In this document: positions 54,531 through 64,000 of the stretch, in pieces
How positions within the stretch are numbered: position 1 is the stretch's first letter
Layout: the number at the start of each line of letters is the position of its first letter
DNA from: Amphibalanus amphitrite
Taxonomy: Eukaryota; Arthropoda; Thecostraca; Balanomorpha; Balanidae
NCBI RefSeq assembly: GCF_019059575.1
Contig: NW_024882042.1
Coordinates: 310,001-374,000, forward strand
DNA length: 64,000 nt
Direction: 5' to 3'
Made by a program: the position numbers and the translations under genes
Notes under the pieces: generated by a model
What the model was told of the DNA's origin: nothing
The model's input: only the letters and a program-made list of their open reading frames with translations
The model's database searches: none

Positions 54531-54879
54531 CGGTTCTCTGACGGCCGGCGCTGTCGGGAAAGCCGCGGCGGCTCGGCTGTTCCGCCCCAGTGCGCCGGTC
54601 ACCTCACAGGCGTGTCCACTGTCCAGCACACACAGCAGATGGTACCCCGGCAGGGGAGAGAGGAGCGGCGGAGGGAGAGGGAGGGCGGAGAGAGCCGCCA
54701 TTCGTCAGCGGACGGGGGACGCCGTCAGCAGGCGCACCCACCGCCACCGCCCACCGCCCGGCTCAGCCACCCACAGACCCACCGCCCACCGCCACAGATC
54801 CCTCCCACGTCACCAGGGAGTCGGCCGGCGTCCAAGGGCCGGTGGTTCTGTCATCCGCAGACGCGCCGCGCACAGAGAG

Positions 54880-55075
54880 CGCCGGCAGAGGAGGCCGCCG
54901 GGCAGCGGCGCCGGCCGATAACCTCTCTCACTCGGGGCCGCGGCTGGAGCGGCGCGGGGCGCAGCTGGGCCGGGCACAGAGGGCGCCGGCAGAGGAGGCC
55001 GCCGGGCAGCGGCGCCGGCCGGTAACCGCTCCCACTCGGGGCCGCGGCTGGAGCGGCGCGGGCCCGCAGCTGGGC
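54880..55075 (+). repeat. About 130-bp duplication
   Basis: GAGGCCGCCGGGCAGCGGCG, CACTCGGGGCCGCGGCTGGA and GCGCGGG..CAGCTGGGCC occur twice (about 54889 and 54990). Confidence 0.85.
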
Positions 55076-55369
55076 CAAGGATGGCGGCTGGTGATCGGGA
55101 GTACGGCCCGCTACTGAGGCGTGTCATACCGTCCTCCCCCGCCCGCTCCCACCCACCCCGGCGCGCCCCAGCGCCCTGCCGGCCGGATCCGCCGCCGGCC
55201 GGTCCCGCCGCGAAATGACGCCGCCCACACGCACAGCGTGGCACGCGACACGGACAGGAAAACAGGCCGGCACGCGGCGATCAACCGCCGGCGCGGGCTG
55301 CAACTAACGAGGGGAGGGGCTCACGCAGCCCGCGGGTCACGGCAAGGACAGGTCGCGGACGGCGCAGTC

Positions 55370-55835
55370 AGAGTCAGAGGGTGGGAGGTCAGACTCAGAG
55401 GTCAGACCCAGAGGGTGGCGAGGTCAGACTCAGAGCGTGGGAGGTCAGACCCAGAGGGTGGGAGGTCAGACTCAGAGGTCAGACCCAGAGGGTGGGAGGT
55501 CAGACCCAGAGGGTGGGAGGTCAGACTCAGAGGTCAGACCCAGAGGGTGGGAGGTCAGACCCAGAGGGTGGGAGGTCAGACCCAGAGGGTGGGAGGTCAG
55601 ACTCAGAGGTCAGACCCAGAGGGTGGGAGGTCAGACTCGGAGGTCAGACTCAGAGGGTGGGAGGTCAGACCCAGAGGGTGGGAGGTCAGACTCAGAGGTC
55701 AGACCCAGAGGGTGGGAGGTCAGACTCGGAGGTCAGACCCAGAGGGTGGGAGGTCAGACCCAGAGGGTGGCGAGGTCAGACTCAGAGGGTGGCGAGGTCA
55801 GACTCAGAGGTCAGACCCAGAGGGTGGCACGGTGA
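55370..55835 (+). repeat. AGGTCAGACCCAGAGGGTGG minisatellite
   Basis: Two unit types, AGGTCAGACCCAGAGGGTGG+G and AGGTCAGACTCAG, alternate in higher-order blocks. Every unit holds one AGGTCA hexamer. Long Arg/Gly/Gln frames are artefacts. Confidence 0.96.
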
Positions 55836-56324
55836 CACGGGCCCGAGGCTACCGCCGCTACTAATTGCCTCCTGTTGTTTTAGTTCACGGGCCTCCCTGC
55901 CGCCATTATGGGCCTCGTATACCATTTGTCGGCCCCCGAGGACGCAATTCATTCGAATGGCGCCACGAGGCACACCGCATTGGGAAAGACCTAATCAAAT
56001 TATGCACCCGTATCTAGTTATCATGACATTTATAGGCAGCTTTACCGCTAACGCCTGCTCTCCCAACGAGGATTGCATTAGAGCGATAAATGAATCGCAC
56101 ATCATTAACAACCAGGCAGGTGCGGCTGTTTGAAGAAGAAAAAGAGCACAAGACAGCGAGAAGGGGGAGAAAGAAAGCGTCTGAGACATTGGAAAAGAGA
56201 ATGAAATATGAAACCGAGCTGGACACAAAGAAGATAAAGCCGGGAAGCAGAGGGATCTCCACAGCTGAAATGACCCGACGTCCGTCGGCAGTGGCAGATC
56301 AGCCACGGCGAGTCTCACGGTGGA

Positions 56325-56880
56325 CCACTGGTCAGGTCACTTCAGAGGTCAGTCCAAAGGGCAGCCCGGAGGTCAGAGGTCAGTTCAGACATCAGGGGTC
56401 AGCTCAAAGGTAAGTCGCGTGGCCGGCCCACGGATCAGTTCAACGGTCAGAGGTCAGTCCAAAAGGTCAGATCAGAGGCCAGCCTAGAGGTCAGTCCAAA
56501 GGTTAGTTCAAAGGTCAGTTCAGAAGCCACTTCAGAGGTCAGACATCCGAGGTCAGCCCTGAGGTCAGCACTCAGCTCAAAGGTTAGTCGGGAAGCCAAC
56601 CGACGGGTCAGTTCAAAGGTCAGGAGTCGGAGGTCATAGGGGAATCCAGAAGTCAGTCCAGAGGTCAGATCAGAAGTCAGTCTAGAGATCAGCCTAGAGG
56701 TCAGTCTGAGGTCAATTCAGAGGTCAGTTCAGAGGTCAGTCCAGAGGTCAGTTCAGAGTTTAGTCCAGAGGTCAGCCTAGAGGTCAGTATGAGGTCAGTC
56801 TAGAGGTCAGTTCAGAGGTCAGTTCAGAGGTCAGTTCAGAGGTCAGTTCAGAGGTCAGTTCAGAGGTCCTAGGTCAGACC
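56325..56880 (+). repeat. Degenerate AGAGGTCAGTTC repeat
   Basis: About 35 units of about 13-16 bp, AGAGGTCAGT(T/C)C. Regular at the right end (56800-56865), decayed at the left. Each holds AGGTCA or a one-base variant. Confidence 0.92.
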
Positions 56881-57217
56881 GGGTCGGCGGTCACAGGTGA
56901 CGACCGCCGGTACCGCCACCTGCCCCGTCTCTAGGGCCGGGTCTCTGGGACGAACGGACGGACGGACGGACGGATGGTAGGCTGGTGACCGGGTCACCGT
57001 TCACCTGCAGCGGCCGCGCCACCGATCAGACGGGTCGCCGACTGAGCACCGACACAGTCCGCATCCTGCCCCGGGCGGCACCGACACCGACACCGTCCGC
57101 GTCCTGCCTCCCCGGGCGCCGCGCCGCTGGCAGCTCGGTATAGGTACTCGGTATCGCCGTCAGCTCGGTGTACTCGGTATCACCACGGCAGCGGAACGTC
57201 ACGGCCGGCGCCGTCAC

Positions 57218-57295
57218 GGCCGCCCAGCGTCACGGCCCGGCAGTGCGCCGTCACGGCCGCCCAGCGTCACGGCCCGGCAGTGCGCCGTGACGGCG
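57218..57295 (+). repeat. 37-bp duplication
   Basis: GCCGTCACGGCCGCCCAGCG then TCACGGCCCGGCAGTGC, two copies. Confidence 0.9.
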
Positions 57296-58097
57296 AGCCA
57301 GCCGGCGGCCGCGCGCACCCAGACCGCGGGCCGGCACCCCTACTAATACATCCCCACCGGCTCCATCAGCAGGGTGCAGCGAGGCCGCATTGACGTTCAA
57401 CCAAAGACCGCTATAACTCCGGACATTTTCCGGTCGGACACTGGACAACTTCCTCACGATGAGAACACTCGACAGTTTCCAGAAGGACGGCAATCTGCCC
57501 TTTTATTCCGCTATCGAATTTCCCCGGAGATCATCACTTGCCGACCGCAGTACTCGACCTTGTTATGGACGATAACGCGTCCATTTTCAGTCGGCGTTGA
57601 AGGCGCAGAGCCCCCACACCAATGTGAACATAATGTTAATACCTTCCGTGAACGCATATACCTATTGAAAGATAGAAACACCCAACAACAATAAAGTAAT
57701 GTGTGGATTTTAAGAGAGTTCGGTTACTAATTGTAACCAACCTTTCACCCGAAACGCGTGTGCGTTCTAACTGAAGCAGAGGTGGAGTCACCCCAGCAGG
57801 CAGCACCCATAAACCACCTATGCCACCCAAACAGCCGCCCCCAAATCAAATAACCTAACGAACGGCGGCGGGTGCGGGCCGACACATCACCGGAACTAAT
57901 CGCAACTCTCGTTACCGCTACACCACCGTAAAGAGCCGGCGAAAGCGGCCCACTGAATGCTCCGGCAAACAATACGACCGGCCGGCCGGGGGTCCGGAAC
58001 TATCGATGGGAACTATTTGGGCGCCTGACCGCGTGGTGAGACCTTCTCCGACGCTGTCGCCCACCGCTCCCCGCTGACCCCCCTCCCCCTCCGACAG

Positions 58098-58255
58098 AGC
58101 ATGCTGTTCCGGTCGCGACTGCGGCGCGGTATCAGTCTGGAGGTGATCTTTGAGGAGGAGTGCCTGCGGCCGGGCCGGCCCGGCTCAGAGCTCGCCGGGT
58201 CGCCCGAGCGGCCGGCCTGCCGCGCGCCCAGCCTCACCACGCTCACCGAACTCGA
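58098..58255 (+). CDS. Unrecognised gene, penultimate exon
   Basis: 158 nt between CGACAG (ending 58097) and GTGAGT (58256). Basic N-terminal part (RSRLRRG), then acidic (EEE), then Pro/Arg-rich. Confidence 0.7.
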
Positions 58256-60190
58256 GTGAGTACCGCGCCCGGTCAGCCGAGCCGACCTGTGACCCTGGGA
58301 CCAGTCGTCAATCGGCCACCCACATCTCTGACCGTCACCGCCCTAATGTAGCACGGATCCATAAGCCGCCGCCCGTAGCCGACCGCGGGTCCCTGAGACG
58401 GCTCGGCGGCTGTCGGAGGGTCCCTGAGCCGGCTCGGCGGCTGTCAGAGGGTCCAACTAGGGTGTCAGAGGGTCCGTGAGACGGCTCGGCGCCCGGCGGA
58501 GTCACAGTGTTAGCGGTGTCAGAGGGTCCCTGGGGGGCCACTGGCGGCGCAATGTGTCGCCGAAGCGGCAACCTGCTGCCCGCCAGGTGTCTCAGTCTGT
58601 GTGACGGCCACCACCTGTGGACTCCATAGTCAGCCTGACGGCCCGTCCCGCCCGGCAGTGACTAACGGCCCGCTGCTCTGCTCCGACCGAGCTGACGCAG
58701 TTCTGCCCCCTCTGCCCGCAGTGACGGGGAGTGGAGCTCTGTGTACCGAGACTGACCCCCCCTCCCCTGCCCGCAGTGACGGGGAGTGCAGCTCCTCCCG
58801 CAGTGACTGACTCCCCCCCCCCTCTGCCCGCAGTGACTGACCCCCCCTGCCCGCAGTGACGGGGAGTGCAGCTCCTCCCGCAGTGACCGACGACCCCCTC
58901 TGCCCGCAGTGACTGACCCCCCCCCCCTCTGCCCGCAGTGACTGACGCCCCCCTCTACCCGCAGTGACTGACCCCCCCCCCCCTGCCCGCAGTGACGGGG
59001 AGTGCAGCTCGGCCGGCGGCTCGGAAGAGGACGAGTTTCACTGCGGCGCCGGCGGTATCTCGCGCCGGCAGATCCTCGGACTGGCGCACCTGGGCGGCGG
59101 TGGCGGTGGCGGTGCCGAGCCGCCGGCCGCCGCGGACGGCGCCGAGGCCACACGGCGCTGGGTGGCCGCGCACGCGGCGCGCCGACGTCCGCGCACCGTG
59201 GGCGCCCTGCGCGCGCGCCACCGCGGCACTGACATCCTCGGCCAGTACCGGCTGGCCGACCTGCTCGTCAACGACAACATCATCATCGTGGACACGTCGC
59301 CGCCGCCGCCGCCGGTGGAGGAGGCCGGCGCCGGCGGCCAGTCCCAGGCCGGCGCGGACGGAGCGCCGCCAGAGGCCGGCGGCGAGCTGCCGCCGCCACA
59401 GACGGTCCGCCGCGTGGCCGACCGGTTCGAGCGGCTGGCGCGCGCCGAGCCCGACAGCTACTTGCTGTGGCGCGATACGGCGCGCCTCTCCGGCATCCGC
59501 GCCAACCCCAGCAGCAAGATCCTGCGCTCGGACACGGCCGGCCACAGTCTGCTGCACGAGCAGCTGCACGAGCTGTTCCGGGCGCGCCGCACCGCCGCCG
59601 CCGCCGCCGCCGGGGACGCCGCCGGGGACTCCGGGGCGGAGGTGGGCAGTGACGGCGCCGAGCCGGCGCGGCCCGACTCCGACTCCGGCTCCGAGTGCGG
59701 CTCCGGCTCCGGCTGCGGCTCCGGCTCGGACTCGGCGCTGTCGGCGGCCGACGGCGGCGTGCGGCCCATCTCGGCCGAGGCGCTGGCCGCCATCCGGCGC
59801 TGCGGCGTCTCCGTGACGTACCACGGGCCGCGCGGCGGCCGCGCGCCCTCCCGGCTGGCGCACCTGGTGGCCCAGGCGCGCCAGCAGCCCGCCTTCGTGG
59901 CCGTTGCCGGGCCGCGCGTGGTCGGCGCGCAGCCCAAGCACGGCGCGCACACGCTGCCGCTGCGGCGGACCGTGCGCCCGGCGGTGACCGGCTCCGGACC
60001 GGGCGGCCCGGCGCTGCCGGCCGCCGCCGCCACCGCCGCGCAGACGGGCAGTCTGCGGGCGCGCCGGCCGCCGTCCGAGCTCAGTCCCGACTGGCGCCAG
60101 ACGGGTCGCTGCTACGTGTTTGACTTCAGCCAGCGGAGCGGCCACCAGCCGCCGCCAGTGCAGCTGAGACCGCGGCCCCACCAGAGCTGA
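58098..60190 (+). CDS. Unrecognised protein, last two exons
   Basis: Exon 58098-58255 (acceptor CGACAG, donor GTGAGT, phase 2 out) joins exon 58993-60190 (acceptor CCCGCAG, TGA at 60188). Together they give 451 residues plus stop. The first exon reads MLFRSRLRRGISLEVIFEEE, then CRAPSLTTLTELE. The second opens DDGECSSAGGSEEDEFHCG, with ordered-looking blocks TDILGQYRLADLLVNDNIII, VADRFERLARAEPDSYLLWR, SSKILRSDTAGHSLLHEQLH and CGVSVTYHG between Gly/Ala/Pro-rich low-complexity stretches. No transmembrane segment is seen. I do not recognise the family. A Met at 58101 could start translation, but the acceptor suggests upstream exons. Strict phase agreement and strong codon structure support a real gene. 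Confidence 0.75.
58375..58540 (+). repeat. GAGGGTCCCTGAGACGGCTC repeat
   Basis: Three to four units containing GGCTCGGCGGCTGTC, within the intron of the unrecognised gene. Confidence 0.8.
58715..59010 (+). repeat. Acceptor-spanning repeat before exon 58993
   Basis: CTGCCCGCAG then TGACGGGGAGTGCAGCTC occurs near 58721 (GTGGAGCTC variant), 58787, 58849 and, as the true junction, 58983. Shorter copies read CCCGCAG then TGACTGAC with C tracts. It copies the acceptor and about 18 exon bases. Confidence 0.93.
58993..60190 (+). CDS. Unrecognised gene, terminal exon
   Basis: 1198 nt from the acceptor at 58991-58992 to TGA. Open throughout with strong third-position G/C. It ends VFDFSQRSGHQPPPVQLRPR then PHQS. 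The last ten or so codons overlap the start of the 23-bp array. Confidence 0.78.
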
Positions 60191-60770
60191 GACCGCGGCC
60201 GAGACCGCGGCCCGACCAGAGCTGAGACCGCGGCCCGACCAGAGCTGAGACCGCGGCCCCACCAGAGCTGAGACCGCGGCCCCACCAGAGCTGAGACCGC
60301 GGCCCGACCAGAGCTGAGACCGCGGCCGAGACCGCGGCCCGACCAGAGCTGAGACCGCGGCCCGACCAGAGCTGAGACCGCGGCCGGCCAGAGCTGAGAC
60401 CGCGGCCCGACCAGAGCTGAGACCGCGGCCCGACCAGAGCTGAGACCGCGGCCCGACCAGAGCTGAGACCGCGGCCCGACCAGAGCTGAGACCGCGGCCC
60501 GACCAGAGCTGAGACCGCGGCCGGCCAGAGCTGAGACCGCGGCCCGACCAGAGCTGAGACCGCGGCCCGACCAGAGCTGTGACCGCCGCCGGATCAGAGC
60601 TGAGACCGCGGCCGGCCAGAGCTGAGACCGCGGCCCGACCAGAGCTGAGACCGTGGCCGGCCAGAGCTGAGACCGCGGCCGGCCAGAGCTGAGACCGCGG
60701 CCGGCCAGAGCTGAGACCGCGGCCGAGACCGCGGCCCGACCAGAGCTGAGACCGTGGCCGGCCAGAGCTG
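60155..60770 (+). repeat. 23-bp array starting in the coding end and repeating the stop codon
   Basis: The unit GAGCTGAGACCGCGGCCCGA then CCA (23 bp, about 25 copies, with CGAGACCGCGG inserts) begins inside the last codons (CAGCTGAGACCGCGG..CAGAGCTGA) and runs into the 3' UTR. Each unit carries AGCTGA, the real stop context. Confidence 0.95.
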
Positions 60771-61660
60771 AGCCGACTGTCCGGAGCACAGGACACTGTC
60801 CGGCGTAGGGGACCCCGGCCAGGGTCTCTGTCATGAGCAGAGGACCCCGGCCAGTGTCGCTATAAGGAGCAGAGGACCCAGCCAGGCTCGCAGGCGGCTG
60901 AGGCGCGGGACCACGGGGCCGAGAGAGCCGCTGGGGCCCCCATCCGCGCCAGGAGTGCGGCAATACGTAAACACAGCCTCTATGAAAACGTCGCCAGACC
61001 GAACTAACAGTGCACAGTGATAGAAGGTCATATCGCCAGGATCACGCTAAACATGTATGCGAGCAATCAGCAGGTGCTTCAAGTTCATATGCTCCACTGC
61101 TAGTCCTAGTCTAGAGCACCAAAGAAGGCCGGCCGGTCGAGCCCCGGCCACCGGCGGACATTGCTGACCGGGCAGACTGCACGGACCGGCGTAACGCCCG
61201 TGACACGGACACCCGGGCCGTGACGGCGTAACACGGCGTGACCGGCCACCGCGCCCTGCCGTGATAAACTGGGAGCGCGGAGCAGGGCCCGTCAGTGACG
61301 TATTAATGGCGCGGCGGCCGTGGGGTCGTCAGTGACGTATTGATGGCGCGGTTGCCTGTTGGTGGCGCAGTAACGCGTTGGTGGCGCGGTGTTGCATCGT
61401 GAGGGGGGTGACGTGGAACCAGTCACCGTTGTGACTTAGGGAAGGGTGGCGTGAGAGGTATGTGAGCCCATGGCTGTTGACATGCACCGAACAGTGAAGA
61501 GTCACTGGGTTGGGCTTGCAATGTCCTAGAATAAGGTAACACATTGTAAGCAATATATGTGTGCGTATGTTTCTAGTTCGATGTGTCGTGTGACAAACAA
61601 GCTGTAACGTCTCTAAATTAGAAGGGCGATAATTTCGCGTGGTGTGCTTCGTTTCCAAAC
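60771..61660. other. 3' region of the unrecognised gene, no further gene seen
   Basis: Two AGCAGAGGACCC.GCCAG repeats (60835-60890) and three GGTGGCGC or GATGGCGCGG units near 61300-61390. No coding support. Confidence 0.4.
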
Positions 61661-61666
61661 AATAAA
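61661..61666 (+). promoter_or_regulatory. AATAAA, possible polyadenylation signal
   Basis: The first plus-strand AATAAA I noticed after the stop at 60190, about 1.5 kb downstream. It could serve the unrecognised gene or be chance in AT-rich DNA. Confidence 0.3.
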
Positions 61667-61814
61667 GGATATTGTTTAAGAAAAAAAACGTTGCAAATGC
61701 AGGAGCGATATAAGACGCTGTGTCCAACTGCTATCACGTTCCACGGACCGAAGCCCGACACGTCACACGATAGGTGACTCCATGGCAGACCCTGTCCTGC
61801 TCCAATATCCACAT

Positions 61815-61980
61815 GCTCAGAGGCCGACTCGGGGTGCCTTCAGCGGGCACTCAGACCCACCGACTCTGAGGGGTGCCTTCAGCGGGCACTCAGACCCACC
61901 GAATCTGAGGGGTGCCGGCAGCGGGCACTCAGACCCACCGACTCTGAGGGGTGCCGGTAGCGGGCACTCAGACCCACCCC
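61815..61980 (+). repeat. 39-bp tandem repeat, four copies
   Basis: GGGGTGCCTTCAGCGGGCAC then TCAGACCCACCGACTCTGA. The period is a multiple of three, so a frame stays open. Confidence 0.95.
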
Positions 61981-61989
61981 GTCCCACCT

Positions 61990-62090
61990 GCGTCCCACTC
62001 CGTAACGATACAGCTGCCCGGCCCGGGGAGCCGCTCCCGCCGGCCGGGCTCCGTTACGATATAGCTGCCCGGCCCGGACAGCGGCTCCCA
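61990..62090 (+). repeat. About 60-bp duplication
   Basis: CTCCGT.ACGATA.AGCTGCCC then GGCCCGG occurs twice. Confidence 0.8.
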
Positions 62091-62750
62091 CCGCCCGGAG
62101 CACATCTCCGTGAGATGGATTTTGGCAGCGCGCCGCGCCCGGGTCGTCCGAACCGGGCCACAAAGTCAGGATCGGTTCAGCGGGTTATACCTGACGATCC
62201 AATCACCAGACATCTATATTCGGCTAACGACCGCAATTCGCACCAGACAACTGCTAAAAGTACAGCTCTTGACTTTATGAGAAACGTTTCGGAGTACGAT
62301 ATCAAAGAAAGCATGTTCAACGACGACCAGAACTACAGTATACCATTCAGTGTTGAACTCGCAAAAGCCCAGTTTGGATACTAATGGAAAGAGATACAGA
62401 CCGCGGGGCATGTGCCAACAGCCTATCGCAAATCCTGCGGGCCATATGCTATAAAGGGGAAGGTGAGAAGACACTCGGTCCCCATTGTACCTATCAGCGT
62501 AAAATTGTTGTAAATAATGTACATTAGGTGTCAATAACACCATTTCTGATTCACCAATAGACAGTATTGGAAGCCCGACAATACCCCCCCCCCCTCAGTA
62601 CCCCCCCCCCCCCGCCGCACGGCCAGCTCTGTCACAGGCAGAGGAGGATGGGGCCGCGGTCGTTGGCGGCCGTCAGCGCTGGTGCAGTGGTCCGTGAGAA
62701 TCGATGGCGGCCCGGGCGACCGGCGCGACTTGAACTGCGGCTCGGCGTCA
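62091..62750. other. Intergenic, no gene seen
   Basis: Two C tracts (C12 and C14) near 62585-62613. The frame ending at 62384 has no recognisable domain. Confidence 0.4.
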
Positions 62751-62950
62751 GTATGGTATAGCGTCAGCACACTTCAGAGTCAGTACAGACACACCGTCAG
62801 TACCACGCAGTGTCAGTACACAGTCAGTGCAGACACACCGTCAGTACAGCACGGCGTCAGTCCGGCATGGCGTCAGTAGAAGTACAGCGTCAGTACAGTC
62901 AGTACGACACACCGTCAGTACAGTACAGCGTCAGTACAACTACACAGTCA
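62751..62950 (+). repeat. CGTCAGTACAG repeats
   Basis: Irregular 10-22-bp units, CACACCGTCAGTACAGCACG type. Confidence 0.85.
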
Positions 62951-63234
62951 GCACCGCCGTCCGTCAAACCGCCGACGGCTACGGTCCGTACCGCTGCCGA
63001 GTCGGGCCGACCCGCTCTATCTCTCTCCTATGCAGGAAACAAATTACACAAACTGAACGAGAATAACTCCTTGACTGAATAATTCCTCTCCCGAATAATT
63101 CCTGAGCTCGCCCCCCGCGCTCAATAAAGGCGAGTGCTGCGAGCTAAGGTAAGGGTTTGGAGCCCATTCCTCTTGAGTGGAGAAATGACTTCGAGCGAAT
63201 AGAGCAGCCGGGCGAATATACGAGCGAATGCCTA

Positions 63235-63435
63235 CATTACCGGGGTAAATAACTGAGCGGACACCATACAACATGGGTAAATAACGGAGACAATACAGTG
63301 ATGGGGTAAATACCTGAGACAATACAGTACTGGGGTAAATACCTGAGACAATACAGTACTGGGATAAACAACTGAGACAATACAGTGTTGGGGTAAATAA
63401 CGGAGACAATACAGTACTACGGTAAATACCTGAGC
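63235..63435 (+). repeat. 30-bp tandem repeat, about six copies
   Basis: GGGGTAAATACCTGAGACAA then TACAGTACT with few changes. Confidence 0.93.
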
Positions 63436-63814
63436 GGCTCACTGATCAGCCGCCGCGTTTTGGTGAAATGGCGACTTTGTGAGTGGGAAAACCACTGAAT
63501 ATGGGCCGGCGAACCACATCAACGTGCAGACTGCAGAGGTCACAAAGCCAGAATGCCAGTGTAATACATGCTGAACAGTGGCCACGGCACTGTGCCTAGT
63601 TGCCATGTTTCTTTTCGAAATCTTAATTTAACTAAAGTAAAAAGGTGATTGCTTTTGGACAACAGAATACACACGAGGTACAGCAATACATATGCATAGA
63701 CAAGAGATGCCTCTCCATCTAGTCAGTGATCAAAATACATAATACGAGTAAAGTTAAAGTTCCCGGATCGAAGTCGGGTGCGACTCTGGCCCCGACCTGT
63801 GACGAGTGCCCGCC

Positions 63815-63882
63815 GTGACGGCAGTGTGACGGTCAGTGTGACGGTATGTGACGGTATGTGACGGCAGTGTGACGGTGACGGC
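63815..63882 (+). repeat. GTGACGGTAT short repeats
   Basis: Ten-base units, GTGACGGTAT and GTGACGGCA, next to the partial exon below. Confidence 0.85.
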
Positions 63883-63899
63883 TGGCCGCCAGTGCCTAC

Positions 63900-64000
63900 C
63901 TTCGGCCAGTGAGGGCGAGATGGAGCGCTTGACCGGGGTGGTATCCAGCTGATCGGGCGGCGGGCCCACCGTGGGCTCCGTGGGCAGCGCGCCCGGGCCG
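63900..64000 (-). CDS. Partial exon of a fourth gene
   Basis: On the minus strand the frame is open from the window edge to a donor GTAGGC just below 63900. It reads GPGALPTEPTVGPPPDQLDT then TPVKRSISPSLAEG. A Pro-rich segment with a possible phosphorylation motif (KRSISPS). The protein is not recognisable from 33 residues. Codon use and the clean donor support an exon; convergent with the gene at 58-60 kb. Confidence 0.55.

Noticed and set aside
58955-60963. Long minus-strand frames opposite the unrecognised gene
   Set aside because: Shadow of a GC-rich coding exon and of the 23-bp array. The plus strand has phase-matched splice sites and better codon structure.

Overview
This is a GC-rich stretch of an animal nuclear genome, probably an arthropod and perhaps a crustacean. 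That is inferred from spliced genes with metazoan orthologues, GT-AG introns, hAT, Tc1/mariner-like and TTAA-type transposons, and motifs such as TGACCTGACC. The species cannot be named from sequence alone. Most of the window is non-coding minisatellite or transposon DNA, and most long open frames are repeat artefacts.

Layout. 106-10436 (+) holds the last nine coding exons of METAP1 (cytosolic methionine aminopeptidase 1). Its first exons lie before the window. 10.5-16.1 kb is the gap between convergent genes, with a CCAAT-box cluster, an inverted-repeat transposon block and a 116-bp (AC)n tract. 16089-26007 (-) holds seven exons of MCU, the pore subunit of the mitochondrial calcium uniporter. 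Its first exon(s), encoding the transit peptide, were not found. 26-38.9 kb has no gene I can support; it holds minisatellites, a roughly 2 kb inverted-repeat element (27.7-29.7 kb) and a clean 262-bp hAT MITE (31272-31533). 38.9-51.5 kb is bounded by two inverted arrays of the same 61-bp unit and a matching 10-bp direct repeat, so it looks like a Foldback-type element. Its AT-rich interior is a nest of hAT and TTAA elements. 51.5-58 kb is GC-rich minisatellite DNA. 58098-60190 (+) holds two terminal exons of a gene I do not recognise. 63900-64000 (-) is one partial exon of a fourth gene.

Main observation. Many intronic minisatellites contain a copy of the adjoining splice junction: the acceptor plus the first bases of the exon, or the last bases of the exon plus the donor. 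This happens at seven junctions in METAP1, four in MCU and one in the unrecognised gene. In that last gene a 23-bp array also repeats the stop codon. The three genes are functionally unrelated, so this looks like a habit of this genome or locus, and it creates strings of decoy splice sites. Two transposons (4253-5231 and 17202-21913) sit inside such arrays with array copies on both sides.

The protein genes do not form a pathway. METAP1 removes initiator methionine from nascent cytosolic proteins, and MCU conducts calcium into mitochondria.
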